Shown here: one piece after another, positions 8,788 through 16,054 of the stretch | How the letters are laid out: each line of letters opens with the position of its first letter | Numbering within the stretch: position 1 is the first letter of the stretch | Assembly: GCF_041080675.1 (NCBI RefSeq) | Contig: NZ_CP163520.1 | Span: forward strand, 5,022,001-5,086,000 | Reading direction: 5' to 3' | From: Streptomyces sp. cg36 | Lineage (GTDB): Bacteria > Actinomycetota > Actinomycetes > Streptomycetales > Streptomycetaceae | Length of the DNA stretch: 64,000 nt | Notes under the pieces: model-generated | Seen by the model: the letters and a program-made list of their open reading frames with translations, nothing else | Told to the model about the DNA's origin: nothing | The model's database searches: none | Position numbers and translations under genes: made by a program

Positions 8788-9300
8788 GAGTCATCCCCCC
8801 GCACGCAAAGGTCCGTTGCGTGTGTGTCGTTGTTCCTGAGCCCGCGTCGGTCCCCCTCGACCGGTGCTGGCAGGCTGATGGTCGGTCAGGGGCGGTTCGC
8901 ATCCGTGTTCTAGACCGCTCTAGACGCTGGACGTGATCCCTCCGGTTGCATGATGCCTGTCGCGGCACCGGTTCATGAACGGGGCCCCCACCCCGAGGTC
9001 CGAACCAACCGGGACATTCCCCTGTGAAACAACCGCGCGGCCTTTGCGTGATGGGGCCGCGCACCCCCTGGGAACCGAAGGTCCTCAGCCAGGTTTCCGT
9101 GCCGGACGGCTTGATCGCAAGGCCCAAACAAGGTGTTTACCGGTCATACGCGGGCTTTACGGGGCGCTTGTGCAGGGCGTACGGATTTCGGGTGGAGCTC
9201 CCGTGATCCCGCCGCGCGCCGCACGGCGACGGGGGCGCCGGTGCACGCCTCGGCGCGACCCCGGCGCGATTCCTCGGGCCGGGGTCGGCCGGGAACGACC
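8788..9300. other. Long non-coding upstream region of cslA
   Basis: About 510 bp between the cslA start and the terminator of the tRNA-Lys gene. Short open frames here have neither ribosome sites nor typical codon bias, so I see no gene. It contains the closely spaced direct repeat TCTAGAC-CGC-TCTAGAC (8908-8925) near the dre-like site, and is long enough to hold complex cslA promoters. Confidence 0.5.
8904..8919. promoter_or_regulatory. Possible DasR-type (dre-like) site upstream of cslA
   Basis: CGTGTTCTAGACCGCT contains TGTTCTAGACCG, which matches the DasR palindrome TGGTCTAGACCA at 10 of 12 positions. It lies about 117 bp upstream of the cslA start. The site is weaker than those at the LPMO and chitinase genes and is inferred only by similarity. 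Confidence 0.35.
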
Positions 9301-9331
9301 ACAGGCTCCTCACCGGTGGTGAGGAGCCTGT
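9301..9331. terminator. Hairpin terminator downstream of tRNA-Lys copy 1
   Basis: ACAGGCTCCTCACC pairs perfectly with GGTGAGGAGCCTGT around a 3-nt loop (14 bp). It begins 9 bp beyond the 3' end of the tRNA on the minus strand and probably stops tRNA transcription. Confidence 0.75.
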
Positions 9332-9340
9332 GGCTGTCTG

Positions 9341-9414
9341 TGCGCCGCCAGGGACTCGAACCCCGGACCCGCTGATTAAGAGTCAGCTGCTCTAACCAAC
9401 TGAGCTAGCGGCGC
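9341..9414 (-). tRNA. tRNA-Lys (anticodon CTT), copy 1
   Basis: A 74-nt cloverleaf on the minus strand: acceptor GCGCCGC/GCGGCGC, D-arm TAGCTCAGTTGG, anticodon loop CTCTTAA (anticodon CTT, decoding AAG), T-arm GGGGTTCGAGTCCC, discriminator A. CCA is not encoded. The sequence is identical to the copies at 15886 and 28821. Confidence 0.95.
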
Positions 9415-9607
9415 CTGCTGACAACGAGAACTCTACCGGACTCGAAGGGGTGGTTCCGACCAGCGCCACGCGGTGAGATGTTCGTTTCATCCGTTTTGAT
9501 CCGTCACAATGCGATTTGTCCGGAGAGTTGGGAAGCTGACGCCCGTGCAGAAGCGCAGAAAAGATCTTCAACGGTCACGAGATCTCCGAGAGCGGGAGGG
9601 GACGCGT

Positions 9608-11086
9608 ATGACGGTGCCGGTCTTCGAGGAGTACGAGCCGGAGGGCGCGTGCGGCTGCGCGGGCTGCGCCGAGCGGCGCCGGGCGGCGGCCCGCCCGCTG
9701 CGCACCGGCGGCCACCCCGCCGCCCACGGCGCCCGCCGCGTCCTGGTCCTGGCGACGGCGGCGGGCGTGGTCCTCGGCGGAGGTTTCGCCTCCGCCACCA
9801 CCAAGCCGCCGGGCACCACGAGGCCCCCGGGCGCGGCCCCCGGCGGACCGGGCCCGGCCGCCGGCGCGGACCGGGCGCCCGGCACGCCGCGGGACGCCGG
9901 GGGGAGCGGCGCCGACGACGGGCCGGACGCCGAGCCGGTCACCGAGCAGGGCGCCGCCAGCGCGCTCCACGGGGCGCCCGGCCGGGCCCCGGCGGGGGAG
10001 CCGCCGCGCAGGCTGGCGCCGCTGACCCGGGCCGACATCATCAACCGGGCCAAGACCTGGGTGTCGGCGCAGGTCCCGTACAGCATGGAGCGGTACTGGT
10101 CGGACGGGTACCGCCAGGACTGCTCCGGCTTCGTCTCCATGGCCTGGAACCTCGGCACCAACGAGTGGACCGGCAGCCTCGCCGGCTTCGCCGTGAGGAT
10201 CTCCAAGGAGGAGCTCCAGCCCGGCGACATCCTGCTCTTCCACAACCCCGACAACCCCACCCGGGGCTCACACGTGGTGATCTTCGGCGGCTGGGCCGAC
10301 TACACGCACGCGTACTACGTCGCGTACGAGCAGACGCCGCCGCTGGCCCGCAAGCAGGCCACGCCGTACGCGTACTGGAACTACTCCGCCCGCTATGTGC
10401 CCTACCGGTACAAGGGCCTGGTCAGCGGCGCGGGCGGGGTGGCCGCCGCCGAGCCCGCCGCGGCCACCCGGCCGGTCGTGGAGTTCCCCGGCACCGGCGC
10501 GTTCGGGCCCGGCGCCGACAACGGCTCGGTCACCCGGCTCGGCGAGATGCTGGTCGCCCGCGGCGGCAAGCGCTTCTACAGCCAGGGCCCGGGCCCGCGC
10601 TGGAGCGAGGCCGACCGCCGGGCCACCGAGGCGTTCCAGCGCGCCCAGGGCTGGACCGGCTCCGGCGCCGACGGACTGCCCGGCCCCAGGACCTGGAACC
10701 TGCTGGTGCGGGGGACCGGCCGGGACATCCCCCCGGCGGCCGGAACCGGGGCGACGGCCGCCCGGACGGCCGCCACGGCCACCCGGACCGCCGCCGCTCC
10801 CGCCGCCCCTCCCGCCTACCCGGGCCGGCAGTACTTCCGCCCCGGCCGCTCCGGCCCGTACGTCACCCGGCTCGGGGAGCGGCTGCGGGAGGCCGGGTTC
10901 GGGCGGTACTACACCTCCGGTCCGGGCCCGCGCTGGAGCGAGGCGGACCGGCGCAACGTCGAGGCGTTCCAGCGCGCCCAGGGCTGGCGCGGCGCCGCCG
11001 CCGACGGATATCCCGGCCCCGAGACCTGGCGGCGGCTCTTCGCCGCGCTCCCGGCCCCGTCCGAGCGGCGCGCACCCCGAGCATGA
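9608..11086 (+). CDS. Exported NlpC/P60-type cell-wall hydrolase with two peptidoglycan-binding domains
   Basis: I place the start at the ATG following GGGAGGGGA; an in-frame ATG 99 bp upstream lacks a ribosome site and adds a charged leader. The 492-residue product has a CxxC-bearing N-terminal tail (CGCAGC), one membrane segment (about 48-66), a Pro/Gly/Ala-rich spacer, an NlpC/P60-like domain (about 140-270) with DCSGF (nucleophile Cys) and SHVVIF (His), then two PG_binding_1 repeats sharing GPRWSEADRR and AFQRAQGW. It should act on peptidoglycan outside the membrane. Placed between the csl genes and the LPMO, and coupled to the SPFH gene, it may open the wall for glycan passage; that role is inference. 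Confidence 0.82.
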   Translation: MTVPVFEEYEPEGACGCAGCAERRRAAARPLRTGGHPAAHGARRVLVLATAAGVVLGGGFASATTKPPGTTRPPGAAPGGPGPAAGADRAPGTPRDAGGSGADDGPDAEPVTEQGAASALHGAPGRAPAGEPPRRLAPLTRADIINRAKTWVSAQVPYSMERYWSDGYRQDCSGFVSMAWNLGTNEWTGSLAGFAVRISKEELQPGDILLFHNPDNPTRGSHVVIFGGWADYTHAYYVAYEQTPPLARKQATPYAYWNYSARYVPYRYKGLVSGAGGVAAAEPAAATRPVVEFPGTGAFGPGADNGSVTRLGEMLVARGGKRFYSQGPGPRWSEADRRATEAFQRAQGWTGSGADGLPGPRTWNLLVRGTGRDIPPAAGTGATAARTAATATRTAAAPAAPPAYPGRQYFRPGRSGPYVTRLGERLREAGFGRYYTSGPGPRWSEADRRNVEAFQRAQGWRGAAADGYPGPETWRRLFAALPAPSERRAPRA

Positions 11087-11097
11087 CGGAGGCACCG

Positions 11098-12261
11098 ATG
11101 CACACCCCGACGGATTCCACGCCGGGCCGCGAGCCCGGCCCCCGGCCCGCGCCCGGGGCCCTGCCCGAACCCGCCGCCGCCCGCCGGGTCGCGGTGATCA
11201 AGGGCGAGACCACCTCCGAGATCCCGGTGCACCTGCTGTTCCGGGACGACACCGGGGCGGGCCCGGTGGTGCCGCAGCCCGCGCCGAAACCGGCCGCGCC
11301 CTCGGCCCGGCGGCGCGCCCGCCCGGTCGCGGCCCCCGCCCGGCCCGCCGTCCCGGCCGACCCGGGGCTCGCCGAGCGGGCCGGGCCGGTGCTGCCCGGC
11401 GCGGTCGCCGTCCTCGCGGGCCTCGCCGTGCTCGCCGGGTGTGCGGCCGTCGTCTGGTCGGCGGGGCTGCTCCCGGCGGAGCCGGCCCGCGCGCTGCGGC
11501 TGCCGGTGCGGCCGTACGCGGGCATGGGGGCGGTGCGCTGGGGGCTGCTGGCGCTCGGCACGCTCGCGCTGGTCGGCTGCTTCGGCGGGCTCGCGCGCGG
11601 CCGGGTCGGCTACGCCTGGGTGCTCTCGCTCTTCGGTGAGTACCGGGGGAGCGTGCGGCGCACGGGGCTGGTGTGGATGAGCCCGCTGCTGCTGCGCCGC
11701 CGGGTGGACGTACGGCTGCGGCACTGGCGCAGCGAGCCGATGCCCGCGGTCGACGCGGACGGCACCGCGCTGCGGGCCGTGGTGCTGGTGGTGTGGCGGG
11801 TCAAGGACACCGCGCGGGCCGCGCTCGCCGTCGAGGACCACGTCGTCTATCTGCGCGAGCAGGTGGAGGCGGCGATGGCCCGGGTGCTCTCGCAGCTCCC
11901 GGCGGACGCCTTCCACGACGACGCCCCGACCCTGCGGGACGCGGAGGCGGTCGGGGACGCGCTCACCCGGCTGCTGCGGGCGGAGGCGGAGGCGGTGGGC
12001 ATCGAGGTGTACGCGGTGCAGCCGACCCGGATCGAGTACGCGCCGGAGGTGGCGGCGGCGATGCGGCGGCGGCGGGTCGCGGCCCTCGACGCCAGGCACC
12101 GGGACGCGGTGCTGAGTTCGGTGGTGGACGCGGTGGACGACACCGTGGGGCGGCTCACCGCGCGCGGCCTGGTCGAGCTGGACGACTACGAGCGGCGGGT
12201 GCTGGTGAAGGACCTCACGGTGGCGTTCTACACCGGCCGGGGCGGGGCCGAGGGCGTCTGA
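11098..12261 (+). CDS. SPFH (band 7/prohibitin-like) domain membrane protein
   Basis: The start at 11098 has GGAGG five bases upstream; an earlier ATG at 11083 overlapping the previous stop is also possible. The 387-residue protein has a Pro/Ala-rich cytoplasmic leader, two membrane helices (about 100-120 and 143-165), then an SPFH domain (about 165-350) with a long Arg/Ala-rich helix (AAAMRRRRVAALDARHR). SPFH proteins oligomerise into membrane scaffolds, like flotillins. The gap to the upstream wall hydrolase is only 11 bp, so they form an operon. A scaffold beside the tip-localised CslA system is suggestive; no substrate or partner can be read from the sequence. Confidence 0.8.
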   Translation: MHTPTDSTPGREPGPRPAPGALPEPAAARRVAVIKGETTSEIPVHLLFRDDTGAGPVVPQPAPKPAAPSARRRARPVAAPARPAVPADPGLAERAGPVLPGAVAVLAGLAVLAGCAAVVWSAGLLPAEPARALRLPVRPYAGMGAVRWGLLALGTLALVGCFGGLARGRVGYAWVLSLFGEYRGSVRRTGLVWMSPLLLRRRVDVRLRHWRSEPMPAVDADGTALRAVVLVVWRVKDTARAALAVEDHVVYLREQVEAAMARVLSQLPADAFHDDAPTLRDAEAVGDALTRLLRAEAEAVGIEVYAVQPTRIEYAPEVAAAMRRRRVAALDARHRDAVLSSVVDAVDDTVGRLTARGLVELDDYERRVLVKDLTVAFYTGRGGAEGV

Positions 12262-12299
12262 CGGGAGGCGCGGGAGGGGTCGCGAGCCGTGTGTGCGAT

Positions 12300-12351
12300 T
12301 GGTCTGGACATGTTCAACTACCCGCAATAGCCTGTCAGTTGGTCCAGACCA
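12300..12351. promoter_or_regulatory. Two DasR-type 12-mers upstream of the LPMO gene
   Basis: TGGTCTGGACAT (12300-12311, 9/12 to TGGTCTAGACCA) and TGGTCCAGACCA (12340-12351, 11/12) lie 40 bp apart, 60-110 bp before the LPMO start. DasR, the GlcNAc-responsive GntR repressor, binds this palindrome. Paired 12-mers of this kind are also the known control elements of Streptomyces chitinase promoters. Confidence 0.8.
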
Positions 12352-12411
12352 GATGTCGGCACGCGTGCGCCATGGCCCCAGAACTCCCCCACGTTCTCCA
12401 GGAGCGTCAGC

Positions 12412-13002
12412 ATGCGAAAGAGAAAGCTGGGCGCGGCCGTCGTCGCGCTCGTCGCCGCGGGCACCTCCCTGCTCGCCACCTCAAGTGCCAGTAGCCACGG
12501 CTACACCGACCAGCCGCTCAGCCGCCAGAAGGTGTGCGCCAACGCCCACTCCTGCGGCGACATCCAGTGGGAGCCGCAGTCGGTCGAGGGCCCCAAGGGC
12601 TTCCCGGCCGGCGGGCCCGCCGACGGCACGCTCTGCGCCGGAGGCAACGCGCGGTTTTCCGAGCTCGACGACCCGCGCGGTGGTACGGGCTGGCCCACCA
12701 CCCAGCTGACGGCAGGTCAGACGTACACCTTCCGCTGGCAGTTCACGGCCCGGCACGCCACCACGGACTTCCGGTACTACCTCACCAGGCAGGGGTGGAA
12801 CCCGGCCCAGAAGCTCACCCGGGCCGCGCTCGACCCGCAGCCCTTCCTGACCGTCCCGTACTACGGCAAGCAGCCGCCGGCCACGCTCTCGCACGACGGG
12901 ACGATCCCGTCGGGGCGGACCGGCCACCACATGATCCTCGCGGTGTGGACGATCGCGGACACCGGGAACGCGTTCTACGCCTGCTCCGACGTCCAGTTCT
13001 AG
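12412..13002 (+). CDS. lpmP: Secreted AA10 lytic polysaccharide monooxygenase (LpmP-like)
   Basis: A 196-residue copper monooxygenase without carbohydrate-binding module. Signal peptide cleavage before His29 (ASS|HGYT) gives the obligatory N-terminal His of the copper histidine brace; the second brace residue is His115 (TARHATTDF), and the axial aromatic lies in NAFYACSD. Four cysteines (42, 49, 75, 191) can form two disulfides. AA10 enzymes oxidatively cut chitin or cellulose. Gene position beside the csl locus matches LpmP in other Streptomyces, which acts with the CslA/GlxA system on the wall; DasR-type sites upstream argue for chitin/GlcNAc control. RBS AGGAG precedes the ATG. The symbol is by position and family. 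Confidence 0.9.
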   Translation: MRKRKLGAAVVALVAAGTSLLATSSASSHGYTDQPLSRQKVCANAHSCGDIQWEPQSVEGPKGFPAGGPADGTLCAGGNARFSELDDPRGGTGWPTTQLTAGQTYTFRWQFTARHATTDFRYYLTRQGWNPAQKLTRAALDPQPFLTVPYYGKQPPATLSHDGTIPSGRTGHHMILAVWTIADTGNAFYACSDVQF

Positions 13003-13028
13003 TCGCCCGGCCCGCACGCAGTACGCGA

Positions 13029-13071
13029 ACGGCCGCCGGGCCGGCTCGTGATGAGCCGGCCCGGCGGCCGT
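13029..13071. terminator. Bidirectional terminator between LPMO and MFS genes
   Basis: A perfect 19-bp stem (starting ACGGCCGCCGGGCC, closing GGCCCGGCGGCCGT) with a 5-nt loop lies between two convergent genes and can stop transcription from both sides. Confidence 0.8.
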
Positions 13072-13084
13072 ACGCGCACCGATG

Positions 13085-14596
13085 TCATGCGACCGGTTCC
13101 CGCTCCGGGGCCGGTGCCGGGGCCGCCGCCTTCGTGCCGCGCAGCAGCAGCACCGCCACTCCCGCCGCGACCGCCAGCAGCACCGTTCCGCCGACCGCCG
13201 CGTACCGCATGCCGTGCACGAACGCCTCCCGGGCCGTCGCGATCAGCGAGTGGTCGGTGCCCGCCACCGCCGCGCCCAGGGTCTCGCGGGCCGCGGCCGG
13301 GGCCGAGCCGGGCATGTCGGAGCGGTAGACCGCCGTACCGATCGAGCCCAGGACCGCCATCCCCATCGCCCCGCCGAACTCCTGGCCGGTCTCCAGGAGC
13401 GAGGCCGCCGAGCCGGCCTTCTCGGCCGGGGCCGCGGCGAGCGCCATGTCGGAGACGAGCGCCATCACCATGACGATGCCGCCGGCGATCACGGCGGCGC
13501 CGGTCAGCACCAGCCAGAGGGAGTCGGTGCCGGTGAGGGCGAGGACGCCGTAGCCCGCGGCGCCGATCGCGAAGCCGGACGCGATGACCGGCGCCTTGCC
13601 GCTCCTCGCGGCGACCGCGGTCGCCGCGGGGGCCGCGATGCCCACCGCCAGCGAGGGGGCGAGCGACCACAGGGCCGCCTCCAGGGTGCCCATGCCGAGC
13701 ACGGACTGGAGGTACTGGGTGGTGAAGTAGGCCGAGCCCATCATCGCGAAGGCGGCGACGGCGTTGAGCGAGATCCCGGCGCCGAAGACCCGGTCGCGGA
13801 AGAGTTCGCGGCTGATCATCGCGTCCCGGCCGCGGCGCTGGCGGCGGACGAAGAGCCCGCCGACGGCGAGGCCCCCGGCCACGTACAGCAGGCGCGCCGC
13901 GCCGAAGCCCTCGGCCGCGATCTCCTTCAGCCCGTACACCACCGGCAGTACCGCGCCCATCGAGAGCACCGCGCCCAGCAGGTCGAACTTCCCGGGCGCC
14001 GGGTCCTTGAACTCGGGGACCAGCAAGGGCGCGAGCACCAGCAGGAGCAGCATCGCCGGGACGTTGATCAGGAACACCGAGCCCCACCAGAAGTGCTCCA
14101 GCAGGACCCCGCTCAGCACCGAGCCGAGCGCGATGCCGCCCGCCATGGCGCCGGACCAGATGCCGATGGCCTGGCCGCGCTGCCTGTCGTCGCGGAACAT
14201 GTTGCGGACCAGGCCCATGGTGGAGGGCATCAGGGTGGCGCCGCCGACGCCGAGCAGGGCGCGTGCGGCGATCAGCATCTCGGCGCTGGTCGCGTAGGCC
14301 GCGGTCACCGAGGCGAGTCCGAAGGCCGTCGCGCCGATCAGGAGCAGCCTGCGGCGCCCGATCCGGTCCCCGAGCGAGCCCATCGTGATGAGCAGCCCGG
14401 CGAGCGCGAACGCGTAGACGTCGAAGATCCACAGCTGCTGGGTGGCGCTCGGGTCGAGCTCCCGCGTGATCGACGGGATCGCGAAGTAGAGGACGGAGAC
14501 GTCCATCGAGACCAGGAGGAGCGGCAGCAGGAGGACGACGAAGGCGGTCCATTCCCTGCGCCCGGCGCGGAGGTTCGTGCTCGGTGAGTGCGTCAT
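13085..14596 (-). CDS. DHA2-family MFS drug exporter
   Basis: A 503-residue protein with about 14 hydrophobic helices, the layout of the DHA2 (EmrB/QacA) group of proton-coupled multidrug exporters. The loop motif GSLGDRIGRRRLLL (motif A, about residues 76-89) and the GVGGATLMPSTMGLV block (about 117-131) are typical. Substrates are unknown; relatives confer resistance to dyes, antiseptics or endogenous antibiotics. An 8-bp inverted repeat 13-33 bp before the ATG looks like a TetR/MarR operator, yet no such regulator gene is adjacent, so control must come from elsewhere. It is the last gene before a convergent terminator. Confidence 0.88.
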   Translation of the reverse strand: MTHSPSTNLRAGRREWTAFVVLLLPLLLVSMDVSVLYFAIPSITRELDPSATQQLWIFDVYAFALAGLLITMGSLGDRIGRRRLLLIGATAFGLASVTAAYATSAEMLIAARALLGVGGATLMPSTMGLVRNMFRDDRQRGQAIGIWSGAMAGGIALGSVLSGVLLEHFWWGSVFLINVPAMLLLLVLAPLLVPEFKDPAPGKFDLLGAVLSMGAVLPVVYGLKEIAAEGFGAARLLYVAGGLAVGGLFVRRQRRGRDAMISRELFRDRVFGAGISLNAVAAFAMMGSAYFTTQYLQSVLGMGTLEAALWSLAPSLAVGIAAPAATAVAARSGKAPVIASGFAIGAAGYGVLALTGTDSLWLVLTGAAVIAGGIVMVMALVSDMALAAAPAEKAGSAASLLETGQEFGGAMGMAVLGSIGTAVYRSDMPGSAPAAARETLGAAVAGTDHSLIATAREAFVHGMRYAAVGGTVLLAVAAGVAVLLLRGTKAAAPAPAPEREPVA

Positions 14597-14608
14597 GACA
14601 GGAACTGT

Positions 14609-14629
14609 ACGGCTGTTTAATACAGCCGT
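14609..14629. promoter_or_regulatory. Inverted-repeat operator of the MFS exporter gene
   Basis: ACGGCTGT-TTAAT-ACAGCCGT, 8-bp perfect arms with a 5-nt spacer, placed 13 bp upstream of the exporter start where the promoter should be. This is the form of a TetR- or MarR-family operator. Confidence 0.6.
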
Positions 14630-14656
14630 CTAGAACGAATGTATAAGACATGCGTA

Positions 14657-14685
14657 AGGCCCCTCCGGAAGCTCCGGAGGGGCCT
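14657..14685. terminator. Hairpin terminator between globin and MFS genes
   Basis: A 13-bp perfect stem (AGGCCCCTCCGGA / TCCGGAGGGGCCT) with a 3-nt loop sits downstream of the globin gene and upstream of the exporter promoter, separating the two transcription units. Confidence 0.8.
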
Positions 14686-14739
14686 GGTCGCGCTCGTGTC
14701 GGGGCGGGCGCGGGGGGCCGTGCGGCCGGCGCCGGGCGC

Positions 14740-15222
14740 TCAGGCCCCCGGCCGCCAGGGCGGGGTCTGGTTCCAGCCCCACTTCGGCACGGTCGCCCCG
14801 GTGCCCGTCACCGGCGGCGGCTGGGGCCCCGAGTAGACGAGCGCCATCCGCGTCCCCCACTCGATGTAGTACGCGAACACCGCCCGGAACTCCGGGTCGT
14901 CCGGCAGCCCCACCTCGTCCGCCGCGTCCGTCAGGAGCGCGATCCAGCGCCGCCGCTGCTCCTCGGTGATGCCCCGGCCCAGATGGCGGCCGGCCATGTG
15001 GTCGTGGCCGCCGTGGGCCGCGGTGTAGTCGGCGGGGCCGCCGAAGACCTCGCCCAGCCAGACGGCCACGTGGTGGGCGTGCTCGGCCGGGGCCGCGGCG
15101 AAGACCGGCGCGAGCAGCGGGTCCTTGTGCACGTGCCCGTAGAAGACCTCGGTCAGCCGGTCGAGCGCCTCTTGGCCGCCCATCCACTCGTAGACGCTGG
15201 GGGTCCCCGGAGCGTCGCTCAT
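14740..15222 (-). CDS. Group II truncated haemoglobin-like globin
   Basis: A 160-residue globin. The N-terminal SVYEWMGGQEALDRLTEVFYGHV block, HVAVWLGEVFGGP with the distal region, and HGGHDHMAGRHLGRGIT with the probable proximal His match group II (trHbO) globins, which bind O2 or NO and are linked to stress protection. A roughly 25-residue C-terminal tail (from PQPPPVTGTG) extends beyond the usual fold. I take the ATG at 15222, which follows an AGGAGGA site and overlaps the upstream gene's stop (ATGA), rather than longer in-frame starts. Translational coupling to that gene implies a shared operon. Confidence 0.85.
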   Translation of the reverse strand: MSDAPGTPSVYEWMGGQEALDRLTEVFYGHVHKDPLLAPVFAAAPAEHAHHVAVWLGEVFGGPADYTAAHGGHDHMAGRHLGRGITEEQRRRWIALLTDAADEVGLPDDPEFRAVFAYYIEWGTRMALVYSGPQPPPVTGTGATVPKWGWNQTPPWRPGA

Positions 15223-15770
15223 GCGTTGTCCTCCTCGGTCGGCCCCGACGCGCGGTCGGGGCCCTGGGCGCGGACTTCCCGTACCCGCTCCAGGGAGTCG
15301 CGCAGCTCCCCGAGCCAGTCGTCCGTGCGACTCTCCACGAGCCGTACGCACCAGGCAAGGGCCTCGCTGCGGCTGCGGGCCACGCCGCCCGCCACCAGGG
15401 TGTCCAGGACCTGCCGTTCGGGCTGGCGCAGCCGGGTCATGACGGGGGCCGAGACCTGGGTGAACATCGCCCGGCGGCCCCCGCACTCGGCGCCCCAGGA
15501 GACCTTGCGGCCGTAGCGGTGCTCGGCCTCGCGGGCCACCGCGATCCGCTCGTCGCGGGTGCGCTCGCGGAACTCCTGGATGCGGCCGTCGAGGGCGGCG
15601 GCGCGCTCGGCGGGGGAGGCGCCGTCGGCGAGCCCGGGCTCGGGGACGCGCCCGACGACGGTGATCTCCTCGCGGTCGACGGTGACGTCCACCAGGCGCT
15701 CGAAGAGTCCGTCCGGGATGCGGCCGGTGAACCAGCCGCGGAGCTGCTCGTGCTGTTCGGCTGTAATCAT
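15219..15770 (-). CDS. Conserved hypothetical protein coupled to a globin gene, ribbon-helix-helix-like C terminus
   Basis: A 183-residue protein I cannot assign. The start at 15770 (MITAEQHEQLRGWF) is preferred over an upstream in-frame start that would add an Arg-rich leader. The N-terminal half (about 1-105) is a mixed alpha/beta region that includes DVTVDREEITVVGRV; the C-terminal part (about 120-160: VARSRSEALAWCVRLV) has the spacing of a CopG/ribbon-helix-helix segment, so DNA binding is possible. Its stop overlaps the globin start by 4 bp, so the pair is made together. It may regulate or partner the globin; that is inference from gene order. Confidence 0.7.
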   Translation of the reverse strand: MITAEQHEQLRGWFTGRIPDGLFERLVDVTVDREEITVVGRVPEPGLADGASPAERAAALDGRIQEFRERTRDERIAVAREAEHRYGRKVSWGAECGGRRAMFTQVSAPVMTRLRQPERQVLDTLVAGGVARSRSEALAWCVRLVESRTDDWLGELRDSLERVREVRAQGPDRASGPTEEDNA

Positions 15771-15845
15771 GTAATCAGGATTACTCCGCCGGGATCGGCC
15801 CGCCAAGCGTGTTCGCCGTGGGCCCGAAACATGTAGGGGCAACGC

Positions 15846-15874
15846 AAAAAGCCCTCCGCTGTCGCGAAGGGCTT
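15846..15874 (-). terminator. Rho-independent terminator of tRNA-Lys copy 2
   Basis: Read on the minus strand, AAGCCCTTCGC pairs with GCGGAGGGCTT (one mismatch, 4-nt loop) and is followed by a run of Ts; it begins 11 bp past the tRNA 3' end. Confidence 0.8.
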
Positions 15875-15885
15875 CCTGCTGTCTG

Positions 15886-15959
15886 TGCGCCGCCAGGGAC
15901 TCGAACCCCGGACCCGCTGATTAAGAGTCAGCTGCTCTAACCAACTGAGCTAGCGGCGC
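15886..15959 (-). tRNA. tRNA-Lys (anticodon CTT), copy 2
   Basis: Identical over all 74 nt to the copies at 9341 and 28821, with the same cloverleaf, CTT anticodon and no encoded CCA. The 5' flank (GTCAGCAG on the minus strand) is also shared. Confidence 0.95.
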
Positions 15960-16054
15960 CTGCTGACAGAGAAAATACTACCTGGTCCGCGGGGGTGCTC
16001 AGAACCACCCGGCCGGGCCGCGCCGGCGCCGCGGAAACGACTCGCCTGGATCGT

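Noticed and set aside
8975..9322. A 115-codon plus-strand frame upstream of cslA
   Set aside because: No ribosome site or recognisable domain; it runs into the tRNA terminator and lacks coding-type composition.
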